From assembly GCA_025054715.1 (NCBI GenBank), contig JANWYH010000001.1:60001-124000 (forward strand): a stretch of 64,000 nucleotides of DNA, written 5' to 3'. The translations under genes were made by a program, and so were the position numbers. Position 1 is the stretch's first letter, and each line of letters begins with the position of its first letter. The notes below the pieces were generated by a model. The model had not been told where the DNA came from and ran no database searches. It saw nothing but the letters and a program-made list of their open reading frames with translations. Shown piece by piece: positions 53,817 to 62,430 of this stretch. The DNA is from Pyrinomonadaceae bacterium (GTDB lineage: Bacteria > Acidobacteriota > Blastocatellia > Pyrinomonadales > Pyrinomonadaceae).

Positions 53817-54860
53817 ATGCGAAAGTATATTTCTTTTGTTGTTATTTGTCTAATTTTTGTTGGCTGTCGGTCAGTAACTGAGTCTTCCCGAAGAGATTGC
53901 AACATAAGAGTAGGGATAGTTTTCGACATAGGTGGTAAGAACGATCGTTCTTTCAATGCAGCAGCATGGGAGGGTGTGAAAAGAGCAGAGCGGGAATTGG
54001 GAATCTGCTTATACGACATAGAACCGGGTAACCCAACTTCTATAGAGCCCGCGATGCGCGCCTTTGCTGAAAGAAATTTCGATCTAGTAATAGGTGTAGG
54101 CTTTGCGCAAGCGCCGCTGATGCAGAAGGTTGCAAAAGATTTCCCGCACGTGAAATTTGCTATAGTTGATGGTGTCATATTTGAAGATGACGGAAAAACA
54201 CCCAAGAGTAATGTTGCATCTTTGGTCTTTCGTGAGCACGAAGGATCTTATCTTGTCGGAATGATAGCAGCAGCAAAGTCAAAAAGCGGAATCATCGGGT
54301 TTCTAGGTGGAATGGATATAAAACTCATACATCGTTTCAAAACTGGTTATGAAGAAGGTGCTCGATCAATAAATCCGAGCATAAGAGTGATTGAAAATTA
54401 CGTCGGTGTAACGGATGCAGCTTGGAACAATCCGGGAAAAGGAAAGGAGTTAGCTCTTTCGCAGATAGAAAAAGGGGCTGATGTGATTTTCACTGCTGCT
54501 GGTAATTCTGGGCTTGGCGCCTTTGATGCTGTAGAGCAATACGGACGAGACGAAAAAGGCGAGGCTAAAAAGTATGTCATCGGGGTTGATTCGAATCAAA
54601 ACGGTGTAAAACCAGGATTCGTATTGACCTCGATGGTAAAAAGAGTTGACAATGCGGTTTACGAAGTTGTCAAGGAAGTTTTAGAAAAAAGATTCCAAGG
54701 AGGAATACATTCTTTTGGGCTAGATAAAGATGGCGTAGCTTATGCTATGGATGAAAATAACGCTGGGCTTATTCCTGACGATGTTATAAAGAAGGTTGAA
54801 GCTGCTAAAAGAGAAATAATCGAGGGAAAAATCAAGGTTACTGATGCAATGGCAAATTAA
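53817..54860 (+). CDS. BMP-family ABC transporter substrate-binding lipoprotein (nucleoside-type)
   Basis: 347 residues. The signal MRKYISFVVICLIFVGC ends in a lipobox with Cys near 17. The mature part is a BMP/Med periplasmic-binding-protein fold: VGIVFDIGGKNDRSFNAAAWEG, FAERNFDLVIGVGFAQ and the C-terminal AYAMDENNAGLIPDDV. Such proteins bind nucleosides for ABC uptake. It forms an operon with pyrimidine-nucleoside phosphorylase. The permease and ATPase genes are not adjacent and must be elsewhere if used. Confidence 0.92.
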   Translation: MRKYISFVVICLIFVGCRSVTESSRRDCNIRVGIVFDIGGKNDRSFNAAAWEGVKRAERELGICLYDIEPGNPTSIEPAMRAFAERNFDLVIGVGFAQAPLMQKVAKDFPHVKFAIVDGVIFEDDGKTPKSNVASLVFREHEGSYLVGMIAAAKSKSGIIGFLGGMDIKLIHRFKTGYEEGARSINPSIRVIENYVGVTDAAWNNPGKGKELALSQIEKGADVIFTAAGNSGLGAFDAVEQYGRDEKGEAKKYVIGVDSNQNGVKPGFVLTSMVKRVDNAVYEVVKEVLEKRFQGGIHSFGLDKDGVAYAMDENNAGLIPDDVIKKVEAAKREIIEGKIKVTDAMAN

Positions 54861-54861
54861 A

Positions 54862-54886
54862 AAGCTAGGCTAATGATGCCTAGCTT
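54862..54886 (-). terminator. Terminator after the DUF3501 gene (minus strand)
   Basis: A perfect 9-bp stem AAGCTAGGC / GCCTAGCTT lies in the gap between the two converging operons. Read on the minus strand it is followed by TTTAATTT, so it terminates the rubrerythrin-cluster transcript. On the plus strand the tail is A-rich and termination would be weak. Confidence 0.75.
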
Positions 54887-54896
54887 AAAAGTCGAG

Positions 54897-55463
54897 TTAG
54901 TTTTTCAAGTCTTCTTCAAGAGCTTTTCGTTGTTCTTCCTTAAGCTCTGTCTCCATCTTGTAGTTTTCAAAATCACACCCGACGGCTACTGGGACTTGAC
55001 CGTTACATGCAAACTTTAAAAACTGCACCGATGATATCTTGTGTTCGTCCTTTTGTCTCTGATCTACTTTTGCGTAGATTTTTGTTCCGTCTTCTAGCTT
55101 CACATAGACTTTTTCGGGAAGTCCGAACCATTCATGAAGTTTTTGGGCTCTTTCTTTTGGATCTTCTATTTCTATCAAAAGCGTGCAACCTAATTCGCCT
55201 TCGTTGCCTAGAAGTTCATTGTAAGTTTCGATCTCGTGTTGTATGTCAGCTTCTTTGACTATTCTTTCTGCTCTTATCATTTCAAGGATTTGATAACGAA
55301 CGGTTTCATGATTTTCAAAAAGGAAGGTCAAGTGCTCGCCTAGATGAACTCGTCTTCTTTCTTTCGCTCTCATTGCAGATGCCCTGATTTCGGGTCTCTG
55401 CTCTTCGTAAGTTACATAATCAAGAATTTCGTTTCTTTGAACTTTTCTTGTCGCGTTTGACAT
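54897..55463 (-). CDS. DUF3501 family protein
   Basis: 188 residues matching the DUF3501 family: an N-terminal helical RRVHLGEHLTFLFENHETVRYQILEMIRAER, then a strand-rich half with CTLLIEIEDP and VPVAVGCDF. Function is unknown. The family is found next to GlpC-like Fe-S proteins and rubrerythrins, as here. Its start shares one base with the stop of the upstream Fe-S protein gene. Confidence 0.88.
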   Translation of the reverse strand: MSNATRKVQRNEILDYVTYEEQRPEIRASAMRAKERRRVHLGEHLTFLFENHETVRYQILEMIRAERIVKEADIQHEIETYNELLGNEGELGCTLLIEIEDPKERAQKLHEWFGLPEKVYVKLEDGTKIYAKVDQRQKDEHKISSVQFLKFACNGQVPVAVGCDFENYKMETELKEEQRKALEEDLKN

Positions 55464-56803
55464 TATACTTCCCCCTTGTTTAAATTTTCAAAACCGTTTT
55501 CTCTGTAGGCTCTAGCTAGGATGGATATAGGGTGCATCGGCTTTATGCCGGTGTGTTGATAGAATTGAATTGCGGCTAATGGGCATTCAGTCGCCCAAAC
55601 TTTTGTCTTTGACTGCTTCATTAAATCAAAGGCTTTCTTGCCAATTCTTTGCGATGCATTGAATCCTTCGACCTTCATTGCAAAAGTTCCATTGTGTCCA
55701 CAGCATTCCATCGTCATTGTTATCGAGGATACCCCTGGGATTTTTCTTAAGAGATCCCGGCCTTTGAAACCTATGGCTTGAGCCCTTAGATGACATGGTG
55801 CGTGATAGGAGATTGTGCTTCCGGGAGATGATTTGAAATTTGTATTAAAACGCTCTTCGTTGCGAATTGACCAGAGAAACTCACTCGGATCCATTGTAGC
55901 TTCTGCTACCTTTCTCGCTTTTTCTCGGTCTTCTTGTTCAACTAGGTTTGGATACTCCCGGCGAAGCATCATCGCACAAGTAGGATTTATCGCAATTACC
56001 TTCGCTCCTTTTTCTACAAAACCGTAAAGAATACGTATGTTCTCTTTTGCTTGGCTTTGCAAAGTTTTAATGTCGCCATGTTCCCAAGCAGGCATTCCAC
56101 AGCACTTCAAACCTTTTACGCAGGCTACATCTACTGAATTCTTTTCAAAAACCTCGATCAAGTCTTTCCCGATTTCTGGTTCATTGTGTTGAATGTAACA
56201 AGTTTGAAATAAAACAACCTCACCTTCTTTCTTTATTTTTCCATTTTTTTCAGCCCATTTCTCGAAAGTTTCTGATGCGAAGTTAGGCAGTAATTTTTCG
56301 CGATGAATCCCTAAGAATTTTTCCATGAAGATTCTGTGAATGCGATTTTGATTCATTTTATTTGTCAGTATTACGGGGAGGGTTCTTGCTAATTTACCGG
56401 CTCTGTCAGGATTGCCAAGCATTTTGTCTCTTATGGAAGCACCCCTCTCACGAAATCTGATAGCTTTATAGCGATGAACTAACTTAGGAAAGTCAAGCTT
56501 AAATTCATGATTGTCTCGCTCGGTGTATGGGCATTGTACCTCACAAAGCTTACACTGAAAACACTCGTTCATTACCTTTTCGATTTCTCGATCAGTTAGT
56601 TTGCGAACATCTCCGCCGTGCGCATCAATAAATGAGAAAAGCGAAGGGAAGCTATCGCAGAACTTAAAGCACATTCTACAACCGTGGCATATTTCAAAAG
56701 TTCTTTCAATCTCTTTCTTTAGACCTTCCTTATCCCAATACTTTGCTTCTGACGGATCGTAAGATAGACCATCAGTAGGGGCGTATCTAATATTTTTGTC
56801 CAT
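55463..56803 (-). CDS. GlpC/HdrD-like Fe-S oxidoreductase with two CCG domains
   Basis: 446 residues. The N-terminus has two [4Fe-4S] cluster motifs (C39, C42, C45, C49 and C81, C84, C87, C91). Two CCG domains follow: one ending CVKGLKCCGMPAWEHGD and a second with YHAPCHLRAQ and MECCGHNGTF. It resembles GlpC and heterodisulfide reductase subunit D and probably passes electrons, perhaps to the rubrerythrin encoded 62 nt upstream. No flavin or quinone domain is seen in the protein itself. It shares one base with the DUF3501 start. Confidence 0.88.
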   Translation of the reverse strand: MDKNIRYAPTDGLSYDPSEAKYWDKEGLKKEIERTFEICHGCRMCFKFCDSFPSLFSFIDAHGGDVRKLTDREIEKVMNECFQCKLCEVQCPYTERDNHEFKLDFPKLVHRYKAIRFRERGASIRDKMLGNPDRAGKLARTLPVILTNKMNQNRIHRIFMEKFLGIHREKLLPNFASETFEKWAEKNGKIKKEGEVVLFQTCYIQHNEPEIGKDLIEVFEKNSVDVACVKGLKCCGMPAWEHGDIKTLQSQAKENIRILYGFVEKGAKVIAINPTCAMMLRREYPNLVEQEDREKARKVAEATMDPSEFLWSIRNEERFNTNFKSSPGSTISYHAPCHLRAQAIGFKGRDLLRKIPGVSSITMTMECCGHNGTFAMKVEGFNASQRIGKKAFDLMKQSKTKVWATECPLAAIQFYQHTGIKPMHPISILARAYRENGFENLNKGEV

Positions 56804-56831
56804 AGTTTCTAGATTTTGAAAGTTGAATTTG

Positions 56832-56859
56832 AAGACTCCTCATTCGGAAGAGGAGTCTT
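56832..56859 (-). terminator. Hairpin between rubrerythrin and Fe-S oxidoreductase genes
   Basis: AAGACTCCTC (56832-56841) pairs perfectly with GAGGAGTCTT (56850-56859). On the minus strand the tail TCAAATTC is not T-rich, so this is more likely a partial terminator or an mRNA-processing hairpin that lets rubrerythrin be made in excess of the downstream proteins. Confidence 0.55.
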
Positions 56860-56865
56860 TCAGGT

Positions 56866-57285
56866 TTACTGAATTGACTCGAGTAGCTTTTGGAATCTTC
56901 CAGCGTGTGACTTTTCAGCTTTTGCTAAAGTTTCAAACCAATCGGCTATTTCATTGAAGCCTTCTTCTCGAGCAGTTTTTGCCATTCCTGGATACATGTC
57001 AGTATATTCATGCGTTTCACCATGAATGGCCGACTTTAGATTTGTAATTGTGTCTCCAAAAGGAAGGTCTGTTGCCGGATCGCCACAAGCCTTTAGATAA
57101 TCAAGATGGCCATGAGCATGTCCGGTCTCACCCTCTGCGGTTTCACGGAAATTGCCAGCAATTTCCGGATAACCTTCAACGTCAGCTATCTTTGCAAAGT
57201 AAAGATAACGACGGTTTGCCATTGATTCACCAGCAAATGCATATTTTAGATTCTCATGTGTTTTTGTCCCTTTAAGCTCAGGCAT
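56866..57285 (-). CDS. Rubrerythrin (ferritin-like di-iron domain only)
   Basis: 139 residues. The four-helix di-iron domain has the expected ligands: E20 in [13 protein letters not shown]53 and H56 in [11 protein letters not shown]90/E93, and E124-x2-H127 in [10 protein letters not shown]. The C-terminal rubredoxin domain of classical rubrerythrin is missing, so electrons must come from another protein; the Fe-S oxidoreductase downstream is a candidate. It reduces hydrogen peroxide. The promoter carries a 7-1-7 repeat typical of Fur-family regulators, in line with peroxide or iron control. Confidence 0.92.
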   Translation of the reverse strand: MPELKGTKTHENLKYAFAGESMANRRYLYFAKIADVEGYPEIAGNFRETAEGETGHAHGHLDYLKACGDPATDLPFGDTITNLKSAIHGETHEYTDMYPGMAKTAREEGFNEIADWFETLAKAEKSHAGRFQKLLESIQ

Positions 57286-57322
57286 ATTTTCTCCAATCCT
57301 CCTAACTAGAGATTGTTTATTA

Positions 57323-57337
57323 TTAGATTCAATCTAA
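57323..57337 (-). promoter_or_regulatory. Fur/PerR-family-like 7-1-7 operator of the rubrerythrin gene
   Basis: TTAGATT-C-AATCTAA is a perfect 7-1-7 inverted repeat, the architecture of Fur-family boxes (for example PerR TTATAAT-N-ATTATAA), though the base identity differs. It directly follows the -10 hexamer, where a repressor would block transcription. Confidence 0.5.
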
Positions 57338-57367
57338 ATAATAATACCTAGTCAGAAACAAAGTCAA
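57338..57367 (-). promoter_or_regulatory. Rubrerythrin promoter
   Basis: On the minus strand TTGACT (57367-57362) and TATTAT (57343-57338) are 18 nt apart; a second TATTAT sits 15 nt from the -35. GGAGGATTGGAG precedes the start codon, a strong ribosome-binding site. Confidence 0.6.
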
Positions 57368-57667
57368 ACTGATTTTGACGTATGGCTTGAAATTTTACAA
57401 AAATTTTTCTGTTTCGTTTTTCCATGACGAGGCTTATCTTCCAGTTTCCTTTCCAAGTCTTGCCACTCTTGAAGTAAGCAGGTCTTCAAAAAGCAACTTA
57501 GTTGTATTCATTCTATCTATTAATAGGCGAACGGTTCTTGCTTATAAAACGAAGAGATTCTTTTGTCTGAAACTTTGGTAAGAGATTATATTCAGAGTTA
57601 GCTATTTTGCAAATGCTTTGATGTGAAGATTTTCTTACAGTAGCTTAGAATATCTTTTTGCAAATTT
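57368..57667. other. Gene-free remainder between rubrerythrin promoter and pgsA
   Basis: 300 nt. An open frame at 57375-57581 has no ribosome-binding site or recognisable product. No tRNA, terminator or repeat is evident. A pgsA promoter should be here but no confident -35/-10 pair was found. Confidence 0.4.
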
Positions 57668-58228
57668 ATGATGATTCTTACGGTTGCTAATCTTCTAACC
57701 TTTCTCAGGATGACTTTAATACCAGTGTTTGCCGTTTTGCTCTTTTACGGTTATAACGTTCTGGCTCTAATTGTATTTCTTGTTGCTGGAATTTCTGATG
57801 GTATAGATGGCGTTGTGGCTCGCAGATATAAGCAACAATCTGAACTGGGAACGGTGCTCGATCCGATAGCCGATAAGCTCTTGATGACTGTGGCATTTGT
57901 TGTTCTTTCTATGCCTAGCGTGCTTCCTTCTACGGAGTATCTTCCAGTGCCTTTTTGGGTAACTGCGGTTGTAATAGGCCGTGATGTTCTTATACTAGCT
58001 TCTGCGGTTGCAATCTTCATGATAACGGGATTTCGTAAATTTAAACCTTCCGCTTTAGGAAAGGCCAGCACGGTTGTGCAGGTAATAGCAGTTTCTTTGG
58101 TTCTGTTTGCTAGCGTTTCAGGTTACAGCTTTTATCTTCCTATAGTTTACTTTCTCGTCGTTTTGTTGGCCGTAGCTTCTGGTATTCATTACATTTTTTA
58201 TGTTTCAAATCTGGTACGGGAAGGATAG
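57668..58228 (+). CDS. pgsA: CDP-diacylglycerol-glycerol-3-phosphate 3-phosphatidyltransferase
   Basis: 186 residues with about four to five membrane helices. It makes phosphatidylglycerolphosphate, the precursor of phosphatidylglycerol and cardiolipin. The CDP-alcohol phosphotransferase motif is complete: D44-x2-D47-G48-x2-A51-R52-x8-G61-x3-D65-x3-D69. The length fits PgsA. Two adjacent Met codons leave the exact start open. PgsA versus other CDP-alcohol transferases is assigned by size and the ANLLTFLRM N-terminus, typical of PgsA. Confidence 0.9.
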   Translation: MMILTVANLLTFLRMTLIPVFAVLLFYGYNVLALIVFLVAGISDGIDGVVARRYKQQSELGTVLDPIADKLLMTVAFVVLSMPSVLPSTEYLPVPFWVTAVVIGRDVLILASAVAIFMITGFRKFKPSALGKASTVVQVIAVSLVLFASVSGYSFYLPIVYFLVVLLAVASGIHYIFYVSNLVREG

Positions 58229-58273
58229 TCTGGTTATTTCGTGATTAGTGTTGATTAGAATTTGCTAAAAAAA

Positions 58274-58303
58274 CTTGACAATAATAGACTCATCTTCTAT
58301 CAT
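58274..58303 (+). promoter_or_regulatory. dnaK promoter with a HAIR-like HspR site
   Basis: TTGACA (58275-58280), 17 nt, TATCAT (58298-58303) is a near-consensus promoter. Its -35 region also reads CTTGACA-N7-ACTCATC (58274-58294), matching 10 of 14 positions of the HAIR operator CTTGAGT-N7-ACTCAAG bound by HspR, whose gene lies in this operon. The promoter call is strong; the HAIR call is tentative. Confidence 0.6.
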
Positions 58304-58349
58304 CAAAAGTGTAGCGAAAGAAAATTGTTATGTAAGGAGAGTTAGAAAA

Positions 58350-60272
58350 ATGAGCAAGATAATAGGTATTGACTTAGGAACGACTAATTCAGTAGTTGCC
58401 GTGATGGAAGGTGGTGAGCCCGTAGTAATACCGAATGAAGAAGGCGGGCGCACTACTCCATCAGTCGTTGCCTTTACAAAAGATGGTAATCGTCTAGTGG
58501 GACAGGCAGCTAAAAGGCAAGCTGTGACTAATCCAGAAAATACCTTGTATTCAGTAAAAAGGTTCATAGGTCGGCGCTATGATGAAGTTACTGAAGAAAT
58601 AAAGCAGGTTCCATACAAGGTGACGAAAGCGCCGAATGGTGATGTTAGATTCGAAGTTCAAGGAAAACTATACGCTCCGCCTGAAATTTCCGCAATGGTT
58701 TTGCAGAAGTTGAAGAAGGCAGCCGAAGATTATCTTGGGCAGAAAGTTGAAAAAGCTGTAATTACTGTTCCAGCCTACTTTAATGATGCTCAAAGGCAGG
58801 CAACCAAAGATGCTGGACGCATAGCTGGTCTTGATGTGGTTCGTATAATCAATGAGCCAACGGCAGCGGCTCTTGCTTACGGACTAGACAAGAAAAAGGA
58901 TGAAACCATAGCTGTTTTTGACTTCGGTGGTGGAACCTTTGACATTTCTATTCTTGAAGTTGGTGAGGGTGTTGTTGAAGTAAAGGCTACGAATGGAGAT
59001 ACACATCTCGGAGGTGACGATATAGACGATGTTCTTATAAAGTGGATAATCGAAGAATTCAAACGCGATCAAGGAATAGACCTCACGACAGATAAAATGG
59101 CTTTGCAGAGATTAAAGGAAGCAGCCGAGAAAGCAAAGATAGAGCTTTCTTCGACAATGGAAACCGAAATAAACTTGCCATTCATAACGGCTGATGCTTC
59201 AGGACCAAAGCATCTTTTAATGAAATTGACAAGAGCGAAATTTGAGCAGTTAGCTGAACCGGTTCTAAAGCGTTTAATACCGCCCGTTGAGCAAGCTCTG
59301 AAAGACGCTGGGCTTACGCCGAATCAAATTGATGAAGTTATTTTGGTCGGTGGTTCAACCCGCATTCCGAAAGTTCAGCAAATGGTTCGCGATTTCTTTG
59401 GCAAAGAGCCGAATAAATCGGTAAATCCTGATGAGGTAGTTGCTTTAGGAGCTGCGGTTCAAGCCGGCGTGCTAGCTGGTGAAAAGACTGACATCTTGCT
59501 ACTTGACGTTACGCCTCTTACGCTTGGTATTGAAACTCTAGGCGGAGTCATGACGCCGATGATACCGCGCAATACTACGATTCCTACAAGAAAATCCGAG
59601 ATTTTCTCGACTGCTACAGATAATCAAACTTCGGTTGAAATACATGTTTTACAGGGTGAAAGACCAATGGCTGCAGATAACAAGACTTTGGGTAAGTTCC
59701 ATCTGGTGGGAATTCCACCTGCACCTAGAGGCGTTCCGCAAATAGAAGTTACTTTTGATATTGATGCAAATGGTATCGTAAACGTATCGGCTAAAGACCT
59801 CGGCACAGGGCGTGAGCAAAAAATAACGATAACGGCTTCGTCCGGCTTGACTAAAGAAGAAATAGAAAGAATGGTGAAAGAAGCAGAAGCCCATGCGCAA
59901 GAAGATGCTAAAAGAAGAGAAGCCGTGGAAGCCAGAAATCGCCTTGACGGACTGGTTTATTCAGTCGAGAAATCTTTCAATGAAAATAGATCAAAGCTAG
60001 ACTCAGGCGCCGTAAGTGAAATAGAGTCGGCTTTGTCTGAGGCAAAAACTGCTCTAAATAGCAACGACGTAAATGTCATAAACAATGCGTATAACCGACT
60101 TCAAACAGCGTCCCATAAGCTTGCTGAGGTTCTTTACACTCAAAGCACTTCTTCTTCAGGAACTGCTTCTCAGACCTCATCTGCAAGTGCAGGCAGTGCC
60201 GAGTCAAGTAGTTCTTCAGATGATAACGTGATTGATGCTGAATATGTTGATGTTGAGGATAACAAGAAGTAG
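58350..60272 (+). CDS. dnaK: Chaperone DnaK (Hsp70)
   Basis: 640 residues from the ATG at 58350 (AAGGAGA 9 nt upstream; the 25-residue in-frame extension is rejected since GIDLGTTNS must be near the start). ATPase domain signatures [17 protein letters not shown] and [16 protein letters not shown], the linker/substrate domain [17 protein letters not shown], and the acidic end [14 protein letters not shown] are all present. It folds proteins with DnaJ and GrpE. grpE is not in the operon; dnaJ, hspR and an NTF2-like gene follow. A long Ser-rich segment (about 602-625) precedes the C-terminal motif. Confidence 0.97.
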   Translation: MSKIIGIDLGTTNSVVAVMEGGEPVVIPNEEGGRTTPSVVAFTKDGNRLVGQAAKRQAVTNPENTLYSVKRFIGRRYDEVTEEIKQVPYKVTKAPNGDVRFEVQGKLYAPPEISAMVLQKLKKAAEDYLGQKVEKAVITVPAYFNDAQRQATKDAGRIAGLDVVRIINEPTAAALAYGLDKKKDETIAVFDFGGGTFDISILEVGEGVVEVKATNGDTHLGGDDIDDVLIKWIIEEFKRDQGIDLTTDKMALQRLKEAAEKAKIELSSTMETEINLPFITADASGPKHLLMKLTRAKFEQLAEPVLKRLIPPVEQALKDAGLTPNQIDEVILVGGSTRIPKVQQMVRDFFGKEPNKSVNPDEVVALGAAVQAGVLAGEKTDILLLDVTPLTLGIETLGGVMTPMIPRNTTIPTRKSEIFSTATDNQTSVEIHVLQGERPMAADNKTLGKFHLVGIPPAPRGVPQIEVTFDIDANGIVNVSAKDLGTGREQKITITASSGLTKEEIERMVKEAEAHAQEDAKRREAVEARNRLDGLVYSVEKSFNENRSKLDSGAVSEIESALSEAKTALNSNDVNVINNAYNRLQTASHKLAEVLYTQSTSSSGTASQTSSASAGSAESSSSSDDNVIDAEYVDVEDNKK

Positions 60273-60279
60273 TTTTAAG

Positions 60280-60311
60280 GGCTGAAGGTTTTTGGAAACT
60301 TTCAGCCTTTT
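60280..60311 (+). terminator. Intercistronic hairpin between dnaK and dnaJ
   Basis: A 12-bp stem GGCTGAAGGTTT / AAACTTTCAGCC (one G-T pair) with a TTGG loop is followed by TTTTCGTTTT. It looks like an intrinsic terminator with a broken T run, so partial termination could give more DnaK than DnaJ, or the stem could mark an mRNA-processing site. Confidence 0.65.
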
Positions 60312-60328
60312 CGTTTTGGTGTAAAGAA

Positions 60329-61477
60329 ATGGCTAACAAGGACTACTACAACATTTTAGGTGTTAAGAGAGACGCAAAGCCTGAGGAAATTAAAAAGGCT
60401 TATCGGCGCCTAGCAAGGAAATACCATCCAGACGTAAATCCTGGTGATAAGGTAGCCGAAGAAAGATTCAAAGAAATTCAGGAAGCTTATGAAGTGCTTT
60501 CTGACGAGAAGAAGCGCAAAATTTATGATCGATTCGGTTATTATAATGATAATCTAGACCCAGACTCTCCATTTGCTTCAGGCGCTGGTTCTAGAGCCAG
60601 TTCGACTGGGTTTGACTTTTCAGGATTTACTTGGGATTTTGGCACCTCGTCGACCGGCACGTCTTTTCGGGATATTTTCTCAGAACTTTTCGGTGGTGGT
60701 AGGCGCGAAACTGAGCCACCTAGACCGATGCCGAAAAGAGGTGAGGATATTGAAATACCTTTGGCACTTAGTTTTGAAGAAGCTGTTAAAGGGCTTACAA
60801 CGACTATAACGGTAAATCGTAGTGAACAATGCCCTCGTTGTCAGGGTGCTGGTGATACGGGAGGACCCTTAGTTACATGTTCGACATGTAATGGCACCGG
60901 CAGGGTTACGAGATTTGGTGGAAGAATTCAGCTAGCTCAAACCTGTCAAGATTGTGTAGGAACAGGAAAGCGTCGTCAGCCTTGCTCGCTCTGCGGTGGA
61001 AAAGGTGTAGTTCCTAAGACGGAGCAGGTTAAGGTTAGGATTCCGGCAGGAGTTGACACTGGCTCTAGGGTTAGAGTTCCAAAGAAAGGGCACGGAGGAA
61101 GGCTTGGTGCGGAACCGGGCGATCTTTACATAATCACGAATGTTAGTAACCATAAGTATTTTACACGTAAAGGCGATAACATCTATGTAACTGTGCCGAT
61201 AACAATACCTGAAGCTGTTCTTGGAGCCAGAATCGAAGTTCCTACGATTGAGGGTAAGGCACAACTAAAAATTCCACCTGGAACTCAAAGTGGTCAAAAG
61301 TTCAGACTTCGTGGGCGTGGCGTTCCGTCGCTTAGAAATCCTAATCTTAGGGGAGATCAGTTTGTAGAAGTGCAGATTAAGCTTCCGAAGGTTATTTCGG
61401 AAGAAACTAAAGAGTTGTTAAGGCAATTTGAGAAGATAAATCCGGAAAATCCTAGGAAAGAAATGGGTTTGGAGTAG
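60329..61477 (+). CDS. dnaJ: Chaperone DnaJ (Hsp40)
   Basis: 382 residues of class A DnaJ: a J domain with [11 protein letters not shown] (HPD), a Gly/Ser/Phe-rich linker (about 75-125), four CxxCxGxG-type zinc motifs ([32 protein letters not shown]) and the C-terminal peptide-binding domains. It stimulates DnaK ATPase. The ribosome-binding site GTAAAGAA is weak. hspR follows 10 nt after its stop. Confidence 0.97.
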   Translation: MANKDYYNILGVKRDAKPEEIKKAYRRLARKYHPDVNPGDKVAEERFKEIQEAYEVLSDEKKRKIYDRFGYYNDNLDPDSPFASGAGSRASSTGFDFSGFTWDFGTSSTGTSFRDIFSELFGGGRRETEPPRPMPKRGEDIEIPLALSFEEAVKGLTTTITVNRSEQCPRCQGAGDTGGPLVTCSTCNGTGRVTRFGGRIQLAQTCQDCVGTGKRRQPCSLCGGKGVVPKTEQVKVRIPAGVDTGSRVRVPKKGHGGRLGAEPGDLYIITNVSNHKYFTRKGDNIYVTVPITIPEAVLGARIEVPTIEGKAQLKIPPGTQSGQKFRLRGRGVPSLRNPNLRGDQFVEVQIKLPKVISEETKELLRQFEKINPENPRKEMGLE

Positions 61478-61487
61478 TTCGGAATCG

Positions 61488-61904
61488 ATGAAAAAGAAAG
61501 TAAAAACATATACAATTAGCACTGTTGCTGAGCTTTACGGCGTCCACCCGCAAACCTTAAGGCTTTATGAACGTGAGGGACTGCTAAAGCCTTCACGTTC
61601 CGAAGGAAACACAAGGCTTTATACGGATGCTGACCTAGAAAGACTTGAGCTAATACTTTCCTTGACCCGGGAAATGGGGGTAAACTTGGCTGGTGTTGAG
61701 ATAATTCTCAACATGCGCGAAAAAATGCTTGCAATGCAACGAGAATTCGAGCTTTTTCTTGAACAGCTAAAACAGCATCTTGACAACATTTCCTTCCCGT
61801 TCCAGGAGCTTACGAATTCTGAAGCCATAGTTCCTGTAAGAAGAAGACCACCTGTAGCTTTTCAAAGAGAGGATAAGAATGAAGAAGTTGCTGGAAACGA
61901 TTGA
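61488..61904 (+). CDS. hspR: MerR-type heat-shock regulator HspR
   Basis: 138 residues. The winged-helix MerR head is clear: TYTISTVAELYGVHPQTLRLYEREGLLKPSRSEGNTRLYTDADLERL (N-terminal 60), followed by a long helix (MREKMLAMQREFELFLEQLKQHLDN) for dimerisation. HspR represses dnaK operons with DnaK as co-repressor in actinobacteria and some others, and binds HAIR sites like the one proposed before dnaK. Being in the dnaK-dnaJ operon, it is probably autoregulated. Its last 26 nt overlap the NTF2-like gene. Confidence 0.9.
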   Translation: MKKKVKTYTISTVAELYGVHPQTLRLYEREGLLKPSRSEGNTRLYTDADLERLELILSLTREMGVNLAGVEIILNMREKMLAMQREFELFLEQLKQHLDNISFPFQELTNSEAIVPVRRRPPVAFQREDKNEEVAGND

Positions 61905-62298
61905 AAATCACTTCAGGTTTGCCGTAGAGAAGAATGTTGAAGGCATTTTAGACTCATACTCAAAATCAGAAGATTTGTTGGTTTTCGTAGAGGGCCCTCG
62001 CTGGGCAACGCTCGGTTATGAAGCGGTTGCTAAGGGTTGGAGAGATTATTGCATTTCTAGCATAAATTTGAAAAGATGCGAATGGGTTGAGGTTTTGAAA
62101 GGTCAGGAAAATGGTGACATTGGCTTTTTAGCAGGTATTGTTGATGTTGAAGCAGAAATAAATGGAGAACTAAGAAAAATTCGATTCCGAGGCACATTTG
62201 TCTTGAAAAATGAAGGAGATAGATGGCGGATTGTACACGAGCATTTTTCTCAACCTGCCTCTGATCCTTACGGTGTAGGAGATTGGTTAAAGGAGTAA
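61879..62298 (+). CDS. NTF2-like (SnoaL/DUF4440-type) protein
   Basis: 139 residues with the NTF2-like fold order: helices, then strands with VFVEGPRWATLGYEAVAKGWRDY, and a C-terminal WRIVHEHFSQP, typical of SnoaL_3/DUF4440 proteins with ligand pockets. No catalytic function is certain. It overlaps the end of hspR in another frame, so it is translationally coupled to the heat-shock operon; a stress-related role is inferred only from this context. Confidence 0.78.
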   Translation: MKKLLETIENHFRFAVEKNVEGILDSYSKSEDLLVFVEGPRWATLGYEAVAKGWRDYCISSINLKRCEWVEVLKGQENGDIGFLAGIVDVEAEINGELRKIRFRGTFVLKNEGDRWRIVHEHFSQPASDPYGVGDWLKE

Positions 62299-62324
62299 AG
62301 CCAACGTTTTCCTTCTTTGGCTTC

Positions 62325-62353
62325 TTGACATTAAGCTTTTGTAAAGTTAAATT
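62325..62353 (+). promoter_or_regulatory. rpsA promoter
   Basis: TTGACA (62325-62330), 17 nt, TAAATT (62348-62353): strong sigma-70-type promoter 78 nt before the rpsA start. A weak hairpin AAGCCAA / TTGGCTT (62297-62323) ahead of it, without a T run, may help end the hspR operon transcript. Confidence 0.65.
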
Positions 62354-62430
62354 TTATCTTTGCCTTTTGCTTAAAAGGAGATTTTATAACGGCAATCTTT
62401 TGCTGAAAATTGTTAGGGCAGATTCTTTTC

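Noticed and set aside
54862-54886. Hairpin after the BMP lipoprotein gene as a plus-strand terminator
   Set aside because: The plus-strand tail is A-rich; the T-rich tail is on the minus strand, so it is assigned to the DUF3501 transcript.
57375-57581. 68-codon frame between rubrerythrin and pgsA
   Set aside because: No ribosome-binding site, no recognisable motif, and it overlaps the rubrerythrin promoter flank.
58275-58349. 25-residue N-terminal extension of DnaK
   Set aside because: It would begin inside the -35 element of the promoter; the Shine-Dalgarno AAGGAGA and the conserved GIDLGTTNS support the start at 58350.
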